NCBI GenBank assembly: GCA_964528575.1
Contig: CAZGTQ010000351.1
Span: 1 to 40,263 of the forward strand
DNA from: CAZGTQ01 sp964528575
Lineage (GTDB): Bacteria > Planctomycetota > UBA1135 > GCA-002686595
DNA length: 40,263 nucleotides
Reading direction: 5' to 3'
The notes under the pieces are model-generated. The model was given only the letters and a program-made list of their open reading frames with translations, was not told the DNA's origin and did no database searches. Numbering within the stretch: the first letter of the stretch is position 1; each line of letters begins with the position of its first letter. A program made the position numbers and the translations under genes. Shown piece by piece: positions 1-7,641 of this stretch.

Positions 1-255
1 GCCGGAGCGCGCGGCCTGTGCCACTTCGCGATCGAGGGCGCGGGCGACTGGCTCGTCGACCTGCGCGCCGGCCCCGCGCGCGTCTTCCCGGGCGCGAGCG
101 ACGACGCGGAGTGCCGCATCGAGATGGCCGCCGACGACTTCCTGCGCATGGCGCGCGGCGAGGAGGAGCCCGTCGAGCTCTTCTACCGCGGCCGCCTGCG
201 CGCGCGCGGCGACGTGAGCCTCGCGATGCGCGTCGCGGACCTGTGGGCGAGCTGA
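1..255 (+). CDS. SCP2 sterol-binding-domain protein, 3' end only
   Basis: Frame 1 is open from the left edge to a TGA at 253-255, giving the last 84 residues of a protein that begins outside the window. The visible pattern (HFAIEGAGDWLVDL, then a Gly-containing turn, then MAADDFLRMARGEEEP, then LFYRGRLRARGDVSLAMRVADL) matches the C-terminal half of the SCP2 sterol-carrier fold, where a Gly-Asp turn precedes the last helix. SCP2 domains bind lipids or acyl-CoA and often occur as C-terminal modules of larger enzymes, so the whole protein could be larger. Its stop lies 3 bp from the stop of the convergent minus-strand gene. The family call rests on pattern recognition of a partial domain. Confidence 0.6.
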   Translation, partial: AGARGLCHFAIEGAGDWLVDLRAGPARVFPGASDDAECRIEMAADDFLRMARGEEEPVELFYRGRLRARGDVSLAMRVADLWAS

Positions 256-258
256 CGC

Positions 259-1473
259 TCAGAGCGACGCGTCGAGCACCGTGATCGAGCGCGCGTTCGA
301 CAGGTGGAGCCGCCCGAGCGTGTCGACCGCCGCGGCCTGCGCGTGCAGCGTGCGGGCCGAGGCGGCCGGCGCGAGGTCGGGCGTCGTGAAGACCTGCGTC
401 AACGTGCCCGACGAGGGGACGACGCCCAGCACGACGAGGCTCGTCTGCGGGAACGGCGGGACGAGCAGCGGTGTCGGCACGCCCGGCACGAACGCGGGCG
501 CTCCGACGAGCGAGAGGCCGAGCAGCACGACGTCGCCGCTGGCGCCGAAGGCGTCGAACGTCGCGCTCTCCTGCTCGCGCAGCACCGGATCGGCGACGAG
601 CGAGCGCGGTGCGTCGGCGAACGTCCTCACGGTCCCGTTCCCGGGGACGATGGCGCTTCCGTCGGCTCCGGGCGCGCACGGCGGGTTCGAGCTGCCGCCG
701 GCGCCGGCCGCGATCGTGCTCGCGAGCAGGCGCAGCTCCGACGCGCCCGCGAGCACGATGCCGTCGCCGCCGGCCGCGCCCTGACAGAACGGGCCGCCGT
801 CGCCGCCGCTCCCGCCGCGGACGTCCGCGCGCTCGCAGTGCACGACGGAGGCGGTGGCGCGTAGCGCGTCGGCGCCCGGATCGGGCGGATCGAAGAGCGG
901 AGCGCCGTCGTTCCCGTCCGCCGCGACGATCTGCGTGCCGAACAGATAGACGGTCGAGCTCGCCACGGACGCCGCGAGCGAGGGCGACGAATCGCTGAGC
1001 AGGCCGCCCCACGCGACCGAGTCGACGAAGCTCACGTTGCGGCACGCGGAGATCGTGAAGGCCGGCCCGCCGCCGGCGCCGAGTAGCTCGTTGCCGCCAC
1101 GCACGTCGCAATCCTGCACCCACACGTCTGCGTCGAGGTCGGCGAGGTCGAGCGTCGCGCCGAACAACGGCGCGATGCGCAGCCCGTGGAGCACGAGCTC
1201 GCCGTCCTGGTCGAAGCGCGCGACGATCCGCTCGAGCTCGACGTTCGCGCCCGTGTCGGCGACGAGCGACAGCGGCCGGTCGACGAGCACGCTGCCGTAC
1301 GTGCCGCTGCGGATCAGCACGACGTCGCCCGGCGACGCCGAGGCGATCGCGTCCTCGACGACCGTGTGCGTGACGCCCGGGCCGCCGTCGTCGTCGACGA
1401 CGAGCACGTTCTGGGCGCCGAGCGGGAGAGCGAGCGAAGCGGCGGCGAGGCCGCACAGGAGCGTGTGGTTCAT
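259..1473 (-). CDS. Secreted right-handed beta-helix protein with C-terminal module
   Basis: 404 residues. An N-terminal signal peptide (MNHTLLCGLAAASLALPLGA, cleavage likely before Gln21) marks export. Residues about 22-260 read as a parallel beta-helix of the pectate-lyase-like/DUF1565 kind: the opening has the typical VEDAIASASPGDVVLI and SGTYGSV pattern, followed by irregular short strands rich in Gly, Asp and Val. The last 110 or so residues, ending in LHLSNARSITVLDASL, match the C-terminal module found in four other secreted proteins of this window. A GGAGGA ribosome site lies about 9 bases before the ATG. It sits downstream of the sigma-factor fusion on the same strand, with the inverted-repeat element between them. 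No catalytic residues can be assigned; a surface or structural role is as likely as an enzyme. Confidence 0.75.
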   Translation of the reverse strand: MNHTLLCGLAAASLALPLGAQNVLVVDDDGGPGVTHTVVEDAIASASPGDVVLIRSGTYGSVLVDRPLSLVADTGANVELERIVARFDQDGELVLHGLRIAPLFGATLDLADLDADVWVQDCDVRGGNELLGAGGGPAFTISACRNVSFVDSVAWGGLLSDSSPSLAASVASSTVYLFGTQIVAADGNDGAPLFDPPDPGADALRATASVVHCERADVRGGSGGDGGPFCQGAAGGDGIVLAGASELRLLASTIAAGAGGSSNPPCAPGADGSAIVPGNGTVRTFADAPRSLVADPVLREQESATFDAFGASGDVVLLGLSLVGAPAFVPGVPTPLLVPPFPQTSLVVLGVVPSSGTLTQVFTTPDLAPAASARTLHAQAAAVDTLGRLHLSNARSITVLDASL

Positions 1474-1524
1474 GGCAGGGGTCCTCCGACCCGGGATGCC
1501 CACCCCCACCCCCTCCGGGTTCAG

Positions 1525-1707
1525 AGCTGGCTGTGTTCCGTGTGCAAGACCTCCGGCGAGCCGTTCGGATTCGTTCCGCAGCGTGCGGATTCGCGGCGTT
1601 TCGGCCCCGGAGCACGGCGCGCGCGCGGCTCGAACGTCGCTTCTGCGCTCGAATCGGGCTCCTCCGGGCCAGGGGGACGGACCGTTGCACACGGAACGCA
1701 GCCAGTT
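1525..1707. repeat. 183-bp element with 23-bp imperfect terminal inverted repeats
   Basis: The 23 bases at 1525-1547 and the reverse complement of 1685-1707 agree at 21 of 23 positions by hand count; both contain GTTCCGTGTGCAA. The 137 bases between carry no open frame in keeping with the neighbours. The right arm ends on the first base of the stop codon of the sigma-factor fusion, and the left arm lies 52 bp before the start of the beta-helix gene. It could be a MITE-like non-autonomous element, or two arms of a long-range stem in a read-through transcript. No target-site duplication is clear. Confidence 0.6.
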
Positions 1708-4238
1708 CAGAGGGGGGCCAGGACGAGGACGAGCTCGCTCCGCACCCCCGCCTCGAGCGTCGCCTCGACCTCGACCGGCTCGTGCGCCGGCGAAGTGACG
1801 CGCAGGCGCCACGCGCCTGGCGCGAGGCTCCATGGGAGCTCGTACGCGCTGCCGTCCGCCGCGGGGACGACTCCGTCGACGCGCAGCGCGGCCGCCTCGG
1901 TCGAAGGGGCGGCCGGCGTGATCGAGAGTCCGAGACCGCTCCCCGTCGGCAATGCGACCGGGCACACGTCCGAGCGGTCGTCGTGGGGGAGCGGCGCGTC
2001 CGTGCGCGCGATCGGCTCGACGAAGCGAACCGCGAGCCGGCCGCCGCGCCCGAGCGCGACGGTCGCGCGCGTCGCGCGGCCCGCGGCGACGCGCACCGGA
2101 TCGAGGGCGAGCGTCCGACGGTCGAAATGGCGCGCGCCGTCGGGCGGCGTGACGAGGACGCGGTACTCGCCCGGCGGGATCGCGTCGAGCACGCCGTCCG
2201 GCGACGGCTCGAGCTGCGTGAGGCCGGCGATCGGCCGCAGCAGAGTCGGCGCGAGCAGGCTCGCGCTCCAGCCGGCCGACGGCGCGCCGTCCGTGCCGCG
2301 CACGTCGAGCGCCAGCCGCCCCGTCTCGCGGACCGCGCGCAGCGTCCAAGCGAAGCGCGTCGCCCAGCCCGCCGGCTCGATCGCGACCCGCTGTTCGTGC
2401 GGCAGCGCACCGGCGACGTCCGCGAGCAGCACGACGAGCGCGCCGGGGCGGACGGGGAACGTGATCCGCGCGTCGGGGCCGACCGTGTGCGCTTCGAGCG
2501 TGTCGACGACGCGCGCGCCGGCCGCGTCGAGCGTCGCGCACACGACGCGCGCGCCGCGCAGGGGCTCGCCCGCTTCGTCCGCCAGCGTCAGGTCGAGGAC
2601 ATGGTCGGAGTCGACGAGCACGACGTCGTGCGCTCCGGCGTCGAACAGGTCCTGCGGCGCGAGCGGCGCGTCCGGCGGGCACGGCGCGCGGCGCAGATCC
2701 CAACGTGTCGTGACGAGGTAGCGGCCGCGCTGGAGCCCGCCGATCTCGAAGCGCCCGTCCGCGCCGGCGGTCGTGTGGCCGAAGCGGCGGCCGGGGTCGA
2801 CCTCGGGCGCGGCCGGCTCCGCGGCGGCCCACGTCCAAGCGCCGGTGGCCGCGTCGAAGCCGACGAGGCGCGCCTCGACGGCAGCGAGCGCGGCGGGGGC
2901 GCCGTCGGGCCGCGTCACGCGTCCCGCGATCGACTCGCACGGGCGCAGGACGAGGTCCGGCACTCGCACGTCGCCGCTCGCGTGGCCCGCGTCGTCGAGC
3001 GCGACGTGACCCGCGCCGGCCGCGCCCGCGTAGCGCACGCGCGCGATCCGCTCGCCCGGCTCGAGACCGACGTGATACGTGCCGCGCGCGTCGGTCGCGG
3101 CGTGCGCGCGCCGGCCGCCGTGCGTCTCGACGAGCGCGTAGACCGTCGCGACCGGCGCGCCACGCGCGTCGAGGACGCGGCCGCTCGCGAGGCGGCCGCG
3201 GACGAGCTCGACCTCGTGCACGCCGTCCGGCGCGGCGAGCGTGGACGCGGGGCGGTAGCCGGGCTTTGCACAGCGCAGGCCGAGCGTCGTTGCGCCGCGC
3301 TGCAGCGCGCCGAGCTCGTGCTCGACCGGCACCGCGATCGCGAAACGACCCACGACGTCGGTCACGCCGCGCCCGATCTCGCGCTGCTCGTCCCACCAGA
3401 CCCAGCGCGCGCCGACCTCGACGCCGTCGATGCCGCGGCCCTCCGCGTCCCGCACGACGCCACGGATCGTCGGCGCATCGCTTGCGGCCTCGCCGGTCGC
3501 GGCATCGACGCGGCGTGCCGCGCGCGCCGACCTCGCGCCCGCCGCGGCGCCGGCTGCGTCGTCGGCCGCCGCGGTGCGCGCTCCCGGGGGCTCGCCCGAC
3601 GGCGGGTTGCCGCGTACCGCGGCGAGCGCGGCGACGAGCGCGACGACGAGCGCGAGCGCCGCGGCCGCGGCGGCGAGCGGCGCGACGGCGGACGCGGGTC
3701 GCCGCGCGTCCTGCGCGAGCGGAGCGAGCACGGCGAGCCACGCGCGCCGGCCGCGCTCCTCGTCGAGCCGCTCGCGCAGCCGCGCCAGCCCGCGCCGGAC
3801 CCGCGTGCGTACCGTCTCGAGCGGAAGGCCTTCGTCGGCCGCGATCGCGCGCAGCGGGAGCTCGTCGAGGTAGTGGCGCAGCAGCGTGCGGCGGTAGGGC
3901 TCGTCCATCGCGAGCAGCGCCTCGACGGCGAGCTGATGCAGCTCCATGCGCTCGACGAGCTCGTCGGCGCTCGGCGCAGGGTCGTCACGCGCGAGGTCCC
4001 GCTCGCGCCGCGCGCGCCGCGCCTCGGAGCGACGCCCATGCGACGCGAGGCGGCGCAGGACGGCGCTCCAGTAGCCGCGCAGGTTGTCCGCGTGGCGCGG
4101 GGGCCGCCGCGCGATCGTGAGCCAGCCCTCCTGAACGAGGTCGTCCGCCGCCGCGTGGTCGCCCACGAGGCTGCGCGCGAGACGCCGCGCGAAGGGCAGG
4201 TCGTCGAGCAGGAGCGCCGGATCGATCGGCTCGGCCAT
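1707..4238 (-). CDS. ECF-type sigma factor fused to a membrane segment and carboxypeptidase-regulatory-like domains
   Basis: 843 residues. Residues 16-47 form sigma region 2 (FARRLARSLVGDHAAADDLV), and 103-160 form region 4 with its helix-turn-helix (LPLRAIAADEGLPLETVRTR). A hydrophobic Ala/Leu/Val stretch at about 184-208 is a probable single transmembrane helix. The remaining 630 residues hold a run of carboxypeptidase-regulatory-like Ig-type beta domains, recognisable by repeated openings such as TIRGVVRDAEGRGIDGVEV (257 on), LASGRVLDARGAPVATV and SIAGRVTRPDGAP. The architecture suggests a promoter-recognition head in the cytoplasm tethered to an outside sensor, perhaps released by proteolysis; that is inference. 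The ATG at 4238 has GGAG about 9 bases upstream. The length far exceeds the usual 170-200 residues of ECF factors. Confidence 0.85.
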   Translation of the reverse strand: MAEPIDPALLLDDLPFARRLARSLVGDHAAADDLVQEGWLTIARRPPRHADNLRGYWSAVLRRLASHGRRSEARRARRERDLARDDPAPSADELVERMELHQLAVEALLAMDEPYRRTLLRHYLDELPLRAIAADEGLPLETVRTRVRRGLARLRERLDEERGRRAWLAVLAPLAQDARRPASAVAPLAAAAAALALVVALVAALAAVRGNPPSGEPPGARTAAADDAAGAAAGARSARAARRVDAATGEAASDAPTIRGVVRDAEGRGIDGVEVGARWVWWDEQREIGRGVTDVVGRFAIAVPVEHELGALQRGATTLGLRCAKPGYRPASTLAAPDGVHEVELVRGRLASGRVLDARGAPVATVYALVETHGGRRAHAATDARGTYHVGLEPGERIARVRYAGAAGAGHVALDDAGHASGDVRVPDLVLRPCESIAGRVTRPDGAPAALAAVEARLVGFDAATGAWTWAAAEPAAPEVDPGRRFGHTTAGADGRFEIGGLQRGRYLVTTRWDLRRAPCPPDAPLAPQDLFDAGAHDVVLVDSDHVLDLTLADEAGEPLRGARVVCATLDAAGARVVDTLEAHTVGPDARITFPVRPGALVVLLADVAGALPHEQRVAIEPAGWATRFAWTLRAVRETGRLALDVRGTDGAPSAGWSASLLAPTLLRPIAGLTQLEPSPDGVLDAIPPGEYRVLVTPPDGARHFDRRTLALDPVRVAAGRATRATVALGRGGRLAVRFVEPIARTDAPLPHDDRSDVCPVALPTGSGLGLSITPAAPSTEAAALRVDGVVPAADGSAYELPWSLAPGAWRLRVTSPAHEPVEVEATLEAGVRSELVLVLAPL

Positions 4239-4250
4239 TCTGCTTCACTC

Positions 4251-4265
4251 CGGGCAGGATGCCCG
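4251..4265 (-). promoter_or_regulatory. Short hairpin in the leader of the sigma-factor fusion
   Basis: A perfect 6-bp stem (CGGGCA/TGCCCG) with a 3-base loop lies directly before the GGAG ribosome site of the sigma-factor fusion. It could affect ribosome access, but short GC stems are common by chance in DNA of this composition. Confidence 0.3.
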
Positions 4266-4319
4266 CGGTCCGGCGATCCGGGTCCAGCGGAACGGAAAAA
4301 GCCTGTCGTCCGGGGCGGC

Positions 4320-5072
4320 TCACCCGTTGCGCAAGTGCAGCGCCGCGAACGAGTACGCCGCGACGACGTGGTCGTGGCCGTCGACGGTCGGGACGAGCGC
4401 TTTGACCGGCGGGCCGATGCGCGGGTCGTAGCGGGGCTCGCGCAGCGGCTCGCCGGCGAGTTGCATGCCCGAGGCCGCGACGATCTGCTCCGCGACCTCC
4501 GCCGCCGTGCGCGGCGGGTCGCCGACGAAGCGCGCGCCCGGGCCGAAGTCGAACGTCATCAGGAGCGAGCCGCCGGGGCGCAGGACGCGGCGTAGCTCGG
4601 CGAAGTGCGCGGCGCGGTGACGGCGCAGGATCCCCTCGAAGACCGAGATCGAGAGCGCGACGTCGAAGCCGTCGGCGTCGAGCGGGAAGGGGCCGACGCC
4701 GCCGTGCACCGCGCTGAGGCGGTCGGCGAGGCCGAGCGCTTCCGCGTTGCGGTTGACGCGCTCGGCGACGTCGCGGTCGACGTCGAGCACGACGACCTCG
4801 AAACCGCGCTCCGCGAGCAGGTACGCGACCGGGCTGCCGCCGCCGCCGACGTCGAGCACGCGGCGCAGCGGGCGCTCGGCGTGCAAGCGCTCGAGCTCGA
4901 TCAGGACGTGCGCGTTCTCCCACGCGCGGCCGAAGTCGTGGCGCAGCACCAGACCGCGCGCCTCGACCCGCGCGACGAGAGCGGCGAGCGCCTCGTTCTG
5001 CGCGCGGTACTCGGGCCGCGAGAGGTCGTCGCGGAAGCGGACGAGCACGCGGTTGAAAGCGCTCGTGCTCAT
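4320..5072 (-). CDS. Class I SAM-dependent methyltransferase
   Basis: 250 residues with a Rossmann methyltransferase core. Motif I is RVLDVGGGGSPVAYLLAERG at about residue 70, motif II acidic end is VVVLDVD, and a later LRRVLRPGGSLLMTFDFGPG is the usual post-motif III strand-turn. It likely methylates a sugar, lipid or other small substrate; the acceptor cannot be read from the sequence. The start overlaps the stop of the upstream GT2 glycosyltransferase by the 4 bases ATGA, with a GGGAGAGG ribosome site, so the two are almost certainly co-translated and may act on the same envelope glycan. Confidence 0.85.
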   Translation of the reverse strand: MSTSAFNRVLVRFRDDLSRPEYRAQNEALAALVARVEARGLVLRHDFGRAWENAHVLIELERLHAERPLRRVLDVGGGGSPVAYLLAERGFEVVVLDVDRDVAERVNRNAEALGLADRLSAVHGGVGPFPLDADGFDVALSISVFEGILRRHRAAHFAELRRVLRPGGSLLMTFDFGPGARFVGDPPRTAAEVAEQIVAASGMQLAGEPLREPRYDPRIGPPVKALVPTVDGHDHVVAAYSFAALHLRNG

Positions 5073-6268
5073 GCGACCTCTCCCGCGCTCGCGAGGCGTC
5101 GCCGCGCCGGCGCCGGATCGAATTGCCAAACGCCGAGCTCGTCGCCCAGGCCGTCGGAGAGATCGATCACGCGCACGTACACCGGGCTGTGCATCTCGGC
5201 GAGCATCGACGCGCTCGGGCTCCATCGCTCGCCGCGGCCGAACGCGCCGGCTGCGAGGAAGAAGTACGGGTCGTAGGCGAGCTCGACGAGGAAGCGCTCG
5301 TACGCGCGCGGCAGACGCACCACAGGGACGCCGTCGTCCCAGTCCGCCGGCGCGATGTCGCGGTACGGCGGGATGCGCGCGCGGCGCTGCGTGAACGAGA
5401 GCCCCTCGAAGCGCGTCGAGAGCGCGTGCACGAGCCCGCCGAAGCGACCGTGCCACTTCCTGAAGAAGAGCTCGCGGCTCGTGCGCCAGCGCTGCATCGC
5501 GAGCTCGGGATCGGTGCTGCCGGAGCGGTTGTACAGGTGCACGATCTTCGCGCCACAGACCTGCACGATGCGATGGCCCGCCGCGAGCACGCGCAGCGAC
5601 AGGTCGGTGTCCTCGAAGTAGAGCGGATAGCGCTCGTCGAAGAAGCCGACCTCGTCGATCACGGAGCGGCGGATCAGGAAGCACCAACCCGCGAACATCT
5701 CCATCTCGATGTCGCCCTCGGCGTCCCACACGCGCAAGAATCCCGGCCGGCGCCGGTCGCAATAGCGGCGCACGACGCGCGCGCTGACCGCGGCGAGCGG
5801 GAGCCACACGAGGTCCTCGAGCTTGGGGGTGATCCCCGTCGGCAGGCGGCTCTCGAGCCCCCGGTCCGCGAACGTCTCGGGCGTGACCGCGCCCGCCTCG
5901 GGATGCGCCTCGAGGTAGCGCAGCATCCGCTCGAAGCAGTGCGGCTCGAACAGGACGTCGGGGTTCGAGACGAGCACGTACGCGCCCGACGCGCGCCCGA
6001 ACGCCAGATTCATGCCCTGCGCATAGCCGCTGTTCTCGCCGTGCCGCACGAGCGCGCCCCCGAGCTGGGCGACGAGCTGCTCGACGCGCCGCTCCGCCTC
6101 CTCGTCGCCCTGCGGCGACGCGTTGTCGACGACGATCGCCTCGTACGGCATCGGCGAGCCGTCGGCGCGCGTCGGCGGATGCGCGCGCAGCGACTCCAGA
6201 GCGTTCGCGAGCACCCGCCAGGAGTTATAGTTCACGAACAAGGCCGAGAATTCGGGCGCCGCCTTCAT
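5069..6268 (-). CDS. Family 2 glycosyltransferase (rhamnosyltransferase-like)
   Basis: 399 residues. Residues 8-16 hold the opening strand ALFVNYNSW, residues 45-50 IVVDNA, and 101-105 SNPDV stands at the position of the nucleotide-sugar/metal-binding DxD motif. FFDERYPLYFEDTDLSLR is the acceptor-side ED motif typical of WbbL-like GT2 enzymes. It should transfer a sugar from an activated donor to a cell-envelope polysaccharide at the cytoplasmic face. I chose the ATG at 6268, preceded by AGGA; an upstream ATG at 6283 would add five residues and lengthen the overlap with the divergent GT4 gene. It is translationally coupled to the methyltransferase by a 4-base overlap. Confidence 0.9.
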   Translation of the reverse strand: MKAAPEFSALFVNYNSWRVLANALESLRAHPPTRADGSPMPYEAIVVDNASPQGDEEAERRVEQLVAQLGGALVRHGENSGYAQGMNLAFGRASGAYVLVSNPDVLFEPHCFERMLRYLEAHPEAGAVTPETFADRGLESRLPTGITPKLEDLVWLPLAAVSARVVRRYCDRRRPGFLRVWDAEGDIEMEMFAGWCFLIRRSVIDEVGFFDERYPLYFEDTDLSLRVLAAGHRIVQVCGAKIVHLYNRSGSTDPELAMQRWRTSRELFFRKWHGRFGGLVHALSTRFEGLSFTQRRARIPPYRDIAPADWDDGVPVVRLPRAYERFLVELAYDPYFFLAAGAFGRGERWSPSASMLAEMHSPVYVRVIDLSDGLGDELGVWQFDPAPARRRLASAGEVA

Positions 6269-7610
6269 GAGGATCCTGCACATCGTACCGGCCTACCACC
6301 CCGAGGGACCGGGCGGGATCGAAGTCTACTCGCGCTACGTCGCCGCGCTCCAAGCCGCGGCGGGGCACGACGTGCACGTGCTCGCCGGCAGCGCCGAGCC
6401 GTGGCCGCGCTGCGGCATCGAGGACGAGCGCGTCGACGGCCTGCCGGTGCACCGGCTGCACCGCGACGACCTGTACTTCGTGCACCACGCGAAGTCGTAC
6501 CACCCCGACGTCGAGCGCCTCGTCGCCGAGCTGATCGGGCGCGTCCGCCCCGACGTCGTCCACGTGCACCAGTGGCTGCGGCTGACGGCGAACCTCGTCG
6601 AGATCGCCGACCGCGCGGGCGTGCCCGCCGTCGTCACGCTCCACGACTACTACGTGTCGTGCCCGCGCTGCTACCGCATGGACCGCGACGAGCGCGCGTG
6701 CCTGCGGCACCTGTCGGTCGAGAGCTGCGCGCCGTGCGTCCCGCGCTGGGGGCACGAGAGCGAGGCCGAGGTCGCCGAGAGCATCCTCCTGTTCGCCGAC
6801 CAATACCGCGCCGAGCTCGCGCTCGCGCGCGCCGTCCTCGCATCGACCGACCGCACGGCCGACCTCGTCGCCGAGCTCGCCGCGCTCGACCGCGCGCGCA
6901 TCGAGCGCCTGCCGCTCGCGCACCCGCCCTGGAACGGCTTCCCCGAAGGCACCTACGAGCCGCCCGCGCCCGGCGCGCCGTTCCGCTTCGGCCACTGGGG
7001 CCGCATCGCGCCGCACAAGGGCGTGCTCGTGCTCCTCGACGCGCTGCGCCTCGCGGTGCAGCGCCTCGCGCGCCCGGTCGAGCTCCACGTGCTCGGCGCG
7101 ATCGACGCCGAGCACGAGCCCGCGGTGCGCGCGCGCGCCGCGGGGCTCCCGGTGCGCTGGTGCGGCGCGTTCGAGCCGCACCAGCTCGCCGCCGCCGGTC
7201 TGCACGCGGGCGTGTTCCCCTCGCTGTGCATCGAGACGCACGGCTTCGCGTTGGACGAGTGCTTTCGCCTCGGCCTGCCGTCGATCGTCAGCGACCTCGG
7301 CGCGCCGGCCGAGCGCGTCGGCGACGCGGGGCTGGTCGTGCCGCACGACGACGTCGGAGCGCTGGCGGACGCCCTCGTCGCGCTGGCGGCGGAGCCCGAG
7401 CGCGGCCGCGCGCTGGCCGAGCGCATCCCGCGGCTCCCGACGCCCGCCGAGCACGTCGCGGCGCTCGAGCGCGTGTACGAGCGCGCGCTCGCCGCTCCCG
7501 CGCCCCAGCCGCGCGAGCCGCATCCCTCGGCGCTGCGCCGCGCGTCCTTCCTGAACCTGCAGCGGGAGAGCGCGCACGGGCGGCTGTGCCCGCCGGGCGG
7601 GCCGAGCTAA
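6267..7610 (+). CDS. Family 4 glycosyltransferase
   Basis: 447 residues. The N-terminus MRILHIVPAYHPEGPGGIEV is the standard GT4 opening (GT-B fold). FGHWGRIAPHKGVLVLLDAL at about 240-260 is the linker into the donor domain, and SLCIETHGFALDE contains the E-x7-E donor motif (Glu323, Glu331). A Cys cluster (132, 135, 145, 154, 157) in the acceptor domain could bind a metal or form structure, as seen in some members. The last 60 residues are Pro/Arg rich and probably disordered. The start codon shares two bases with that of the divergent GT2 gene, so the promoter must lie inside the GT2 coding region. No good Shine-Dalgarno is present, but the conserved MRILH start leaves little doubt. Confidence 0.9.
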   Translation: MRILHIVPAYHPEGPGGIEVYSRYVAALQAAAGHDVHVLAGSAEPWPRCGIEDERVDGLPVHRLHRDDLYFVHHAKSYHPDVERLVAELIGRVRPDVVHVHQWLRLTANLVEIADRAGVPAVVTLHDYYVSCPRCYRMDRDERACLRHLSVESCAPCVPRWGHESEAEVAESILLFADQYRAELALARAVLASTDRTADLVAELAALDRARIERLPLAHPPWNGFPEGTYEPPAPGAPFRFGHWGRIAPHKGVLVLLDALRLAVQRLARPVELHVLGAIDAEHEPAVRARAAGLPVRWCGAFEPHQLAAAGLHAGVFPSLCIETHGFALDECFRLGLPSIVSDLGAPAERVGDAGLVVPHDDVGALADALVALAAEPERGRALAERIPRLPTPAEHVAALERVYERALAAPAPQPREPHPSALRRASFLNLQRESAHGRLCPPGGPS

Positions 7611-7641
7611 CGGCCGGGGCGCCCCGCACGTCGTGCTCGGC

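Noticed and set aside
4290..4312. ECF-type promoter-like GGAAC and GTCGT on the plus strand
   Set aside because: The spacing is only about 11 bases, and it points away from any plus-strand gene.
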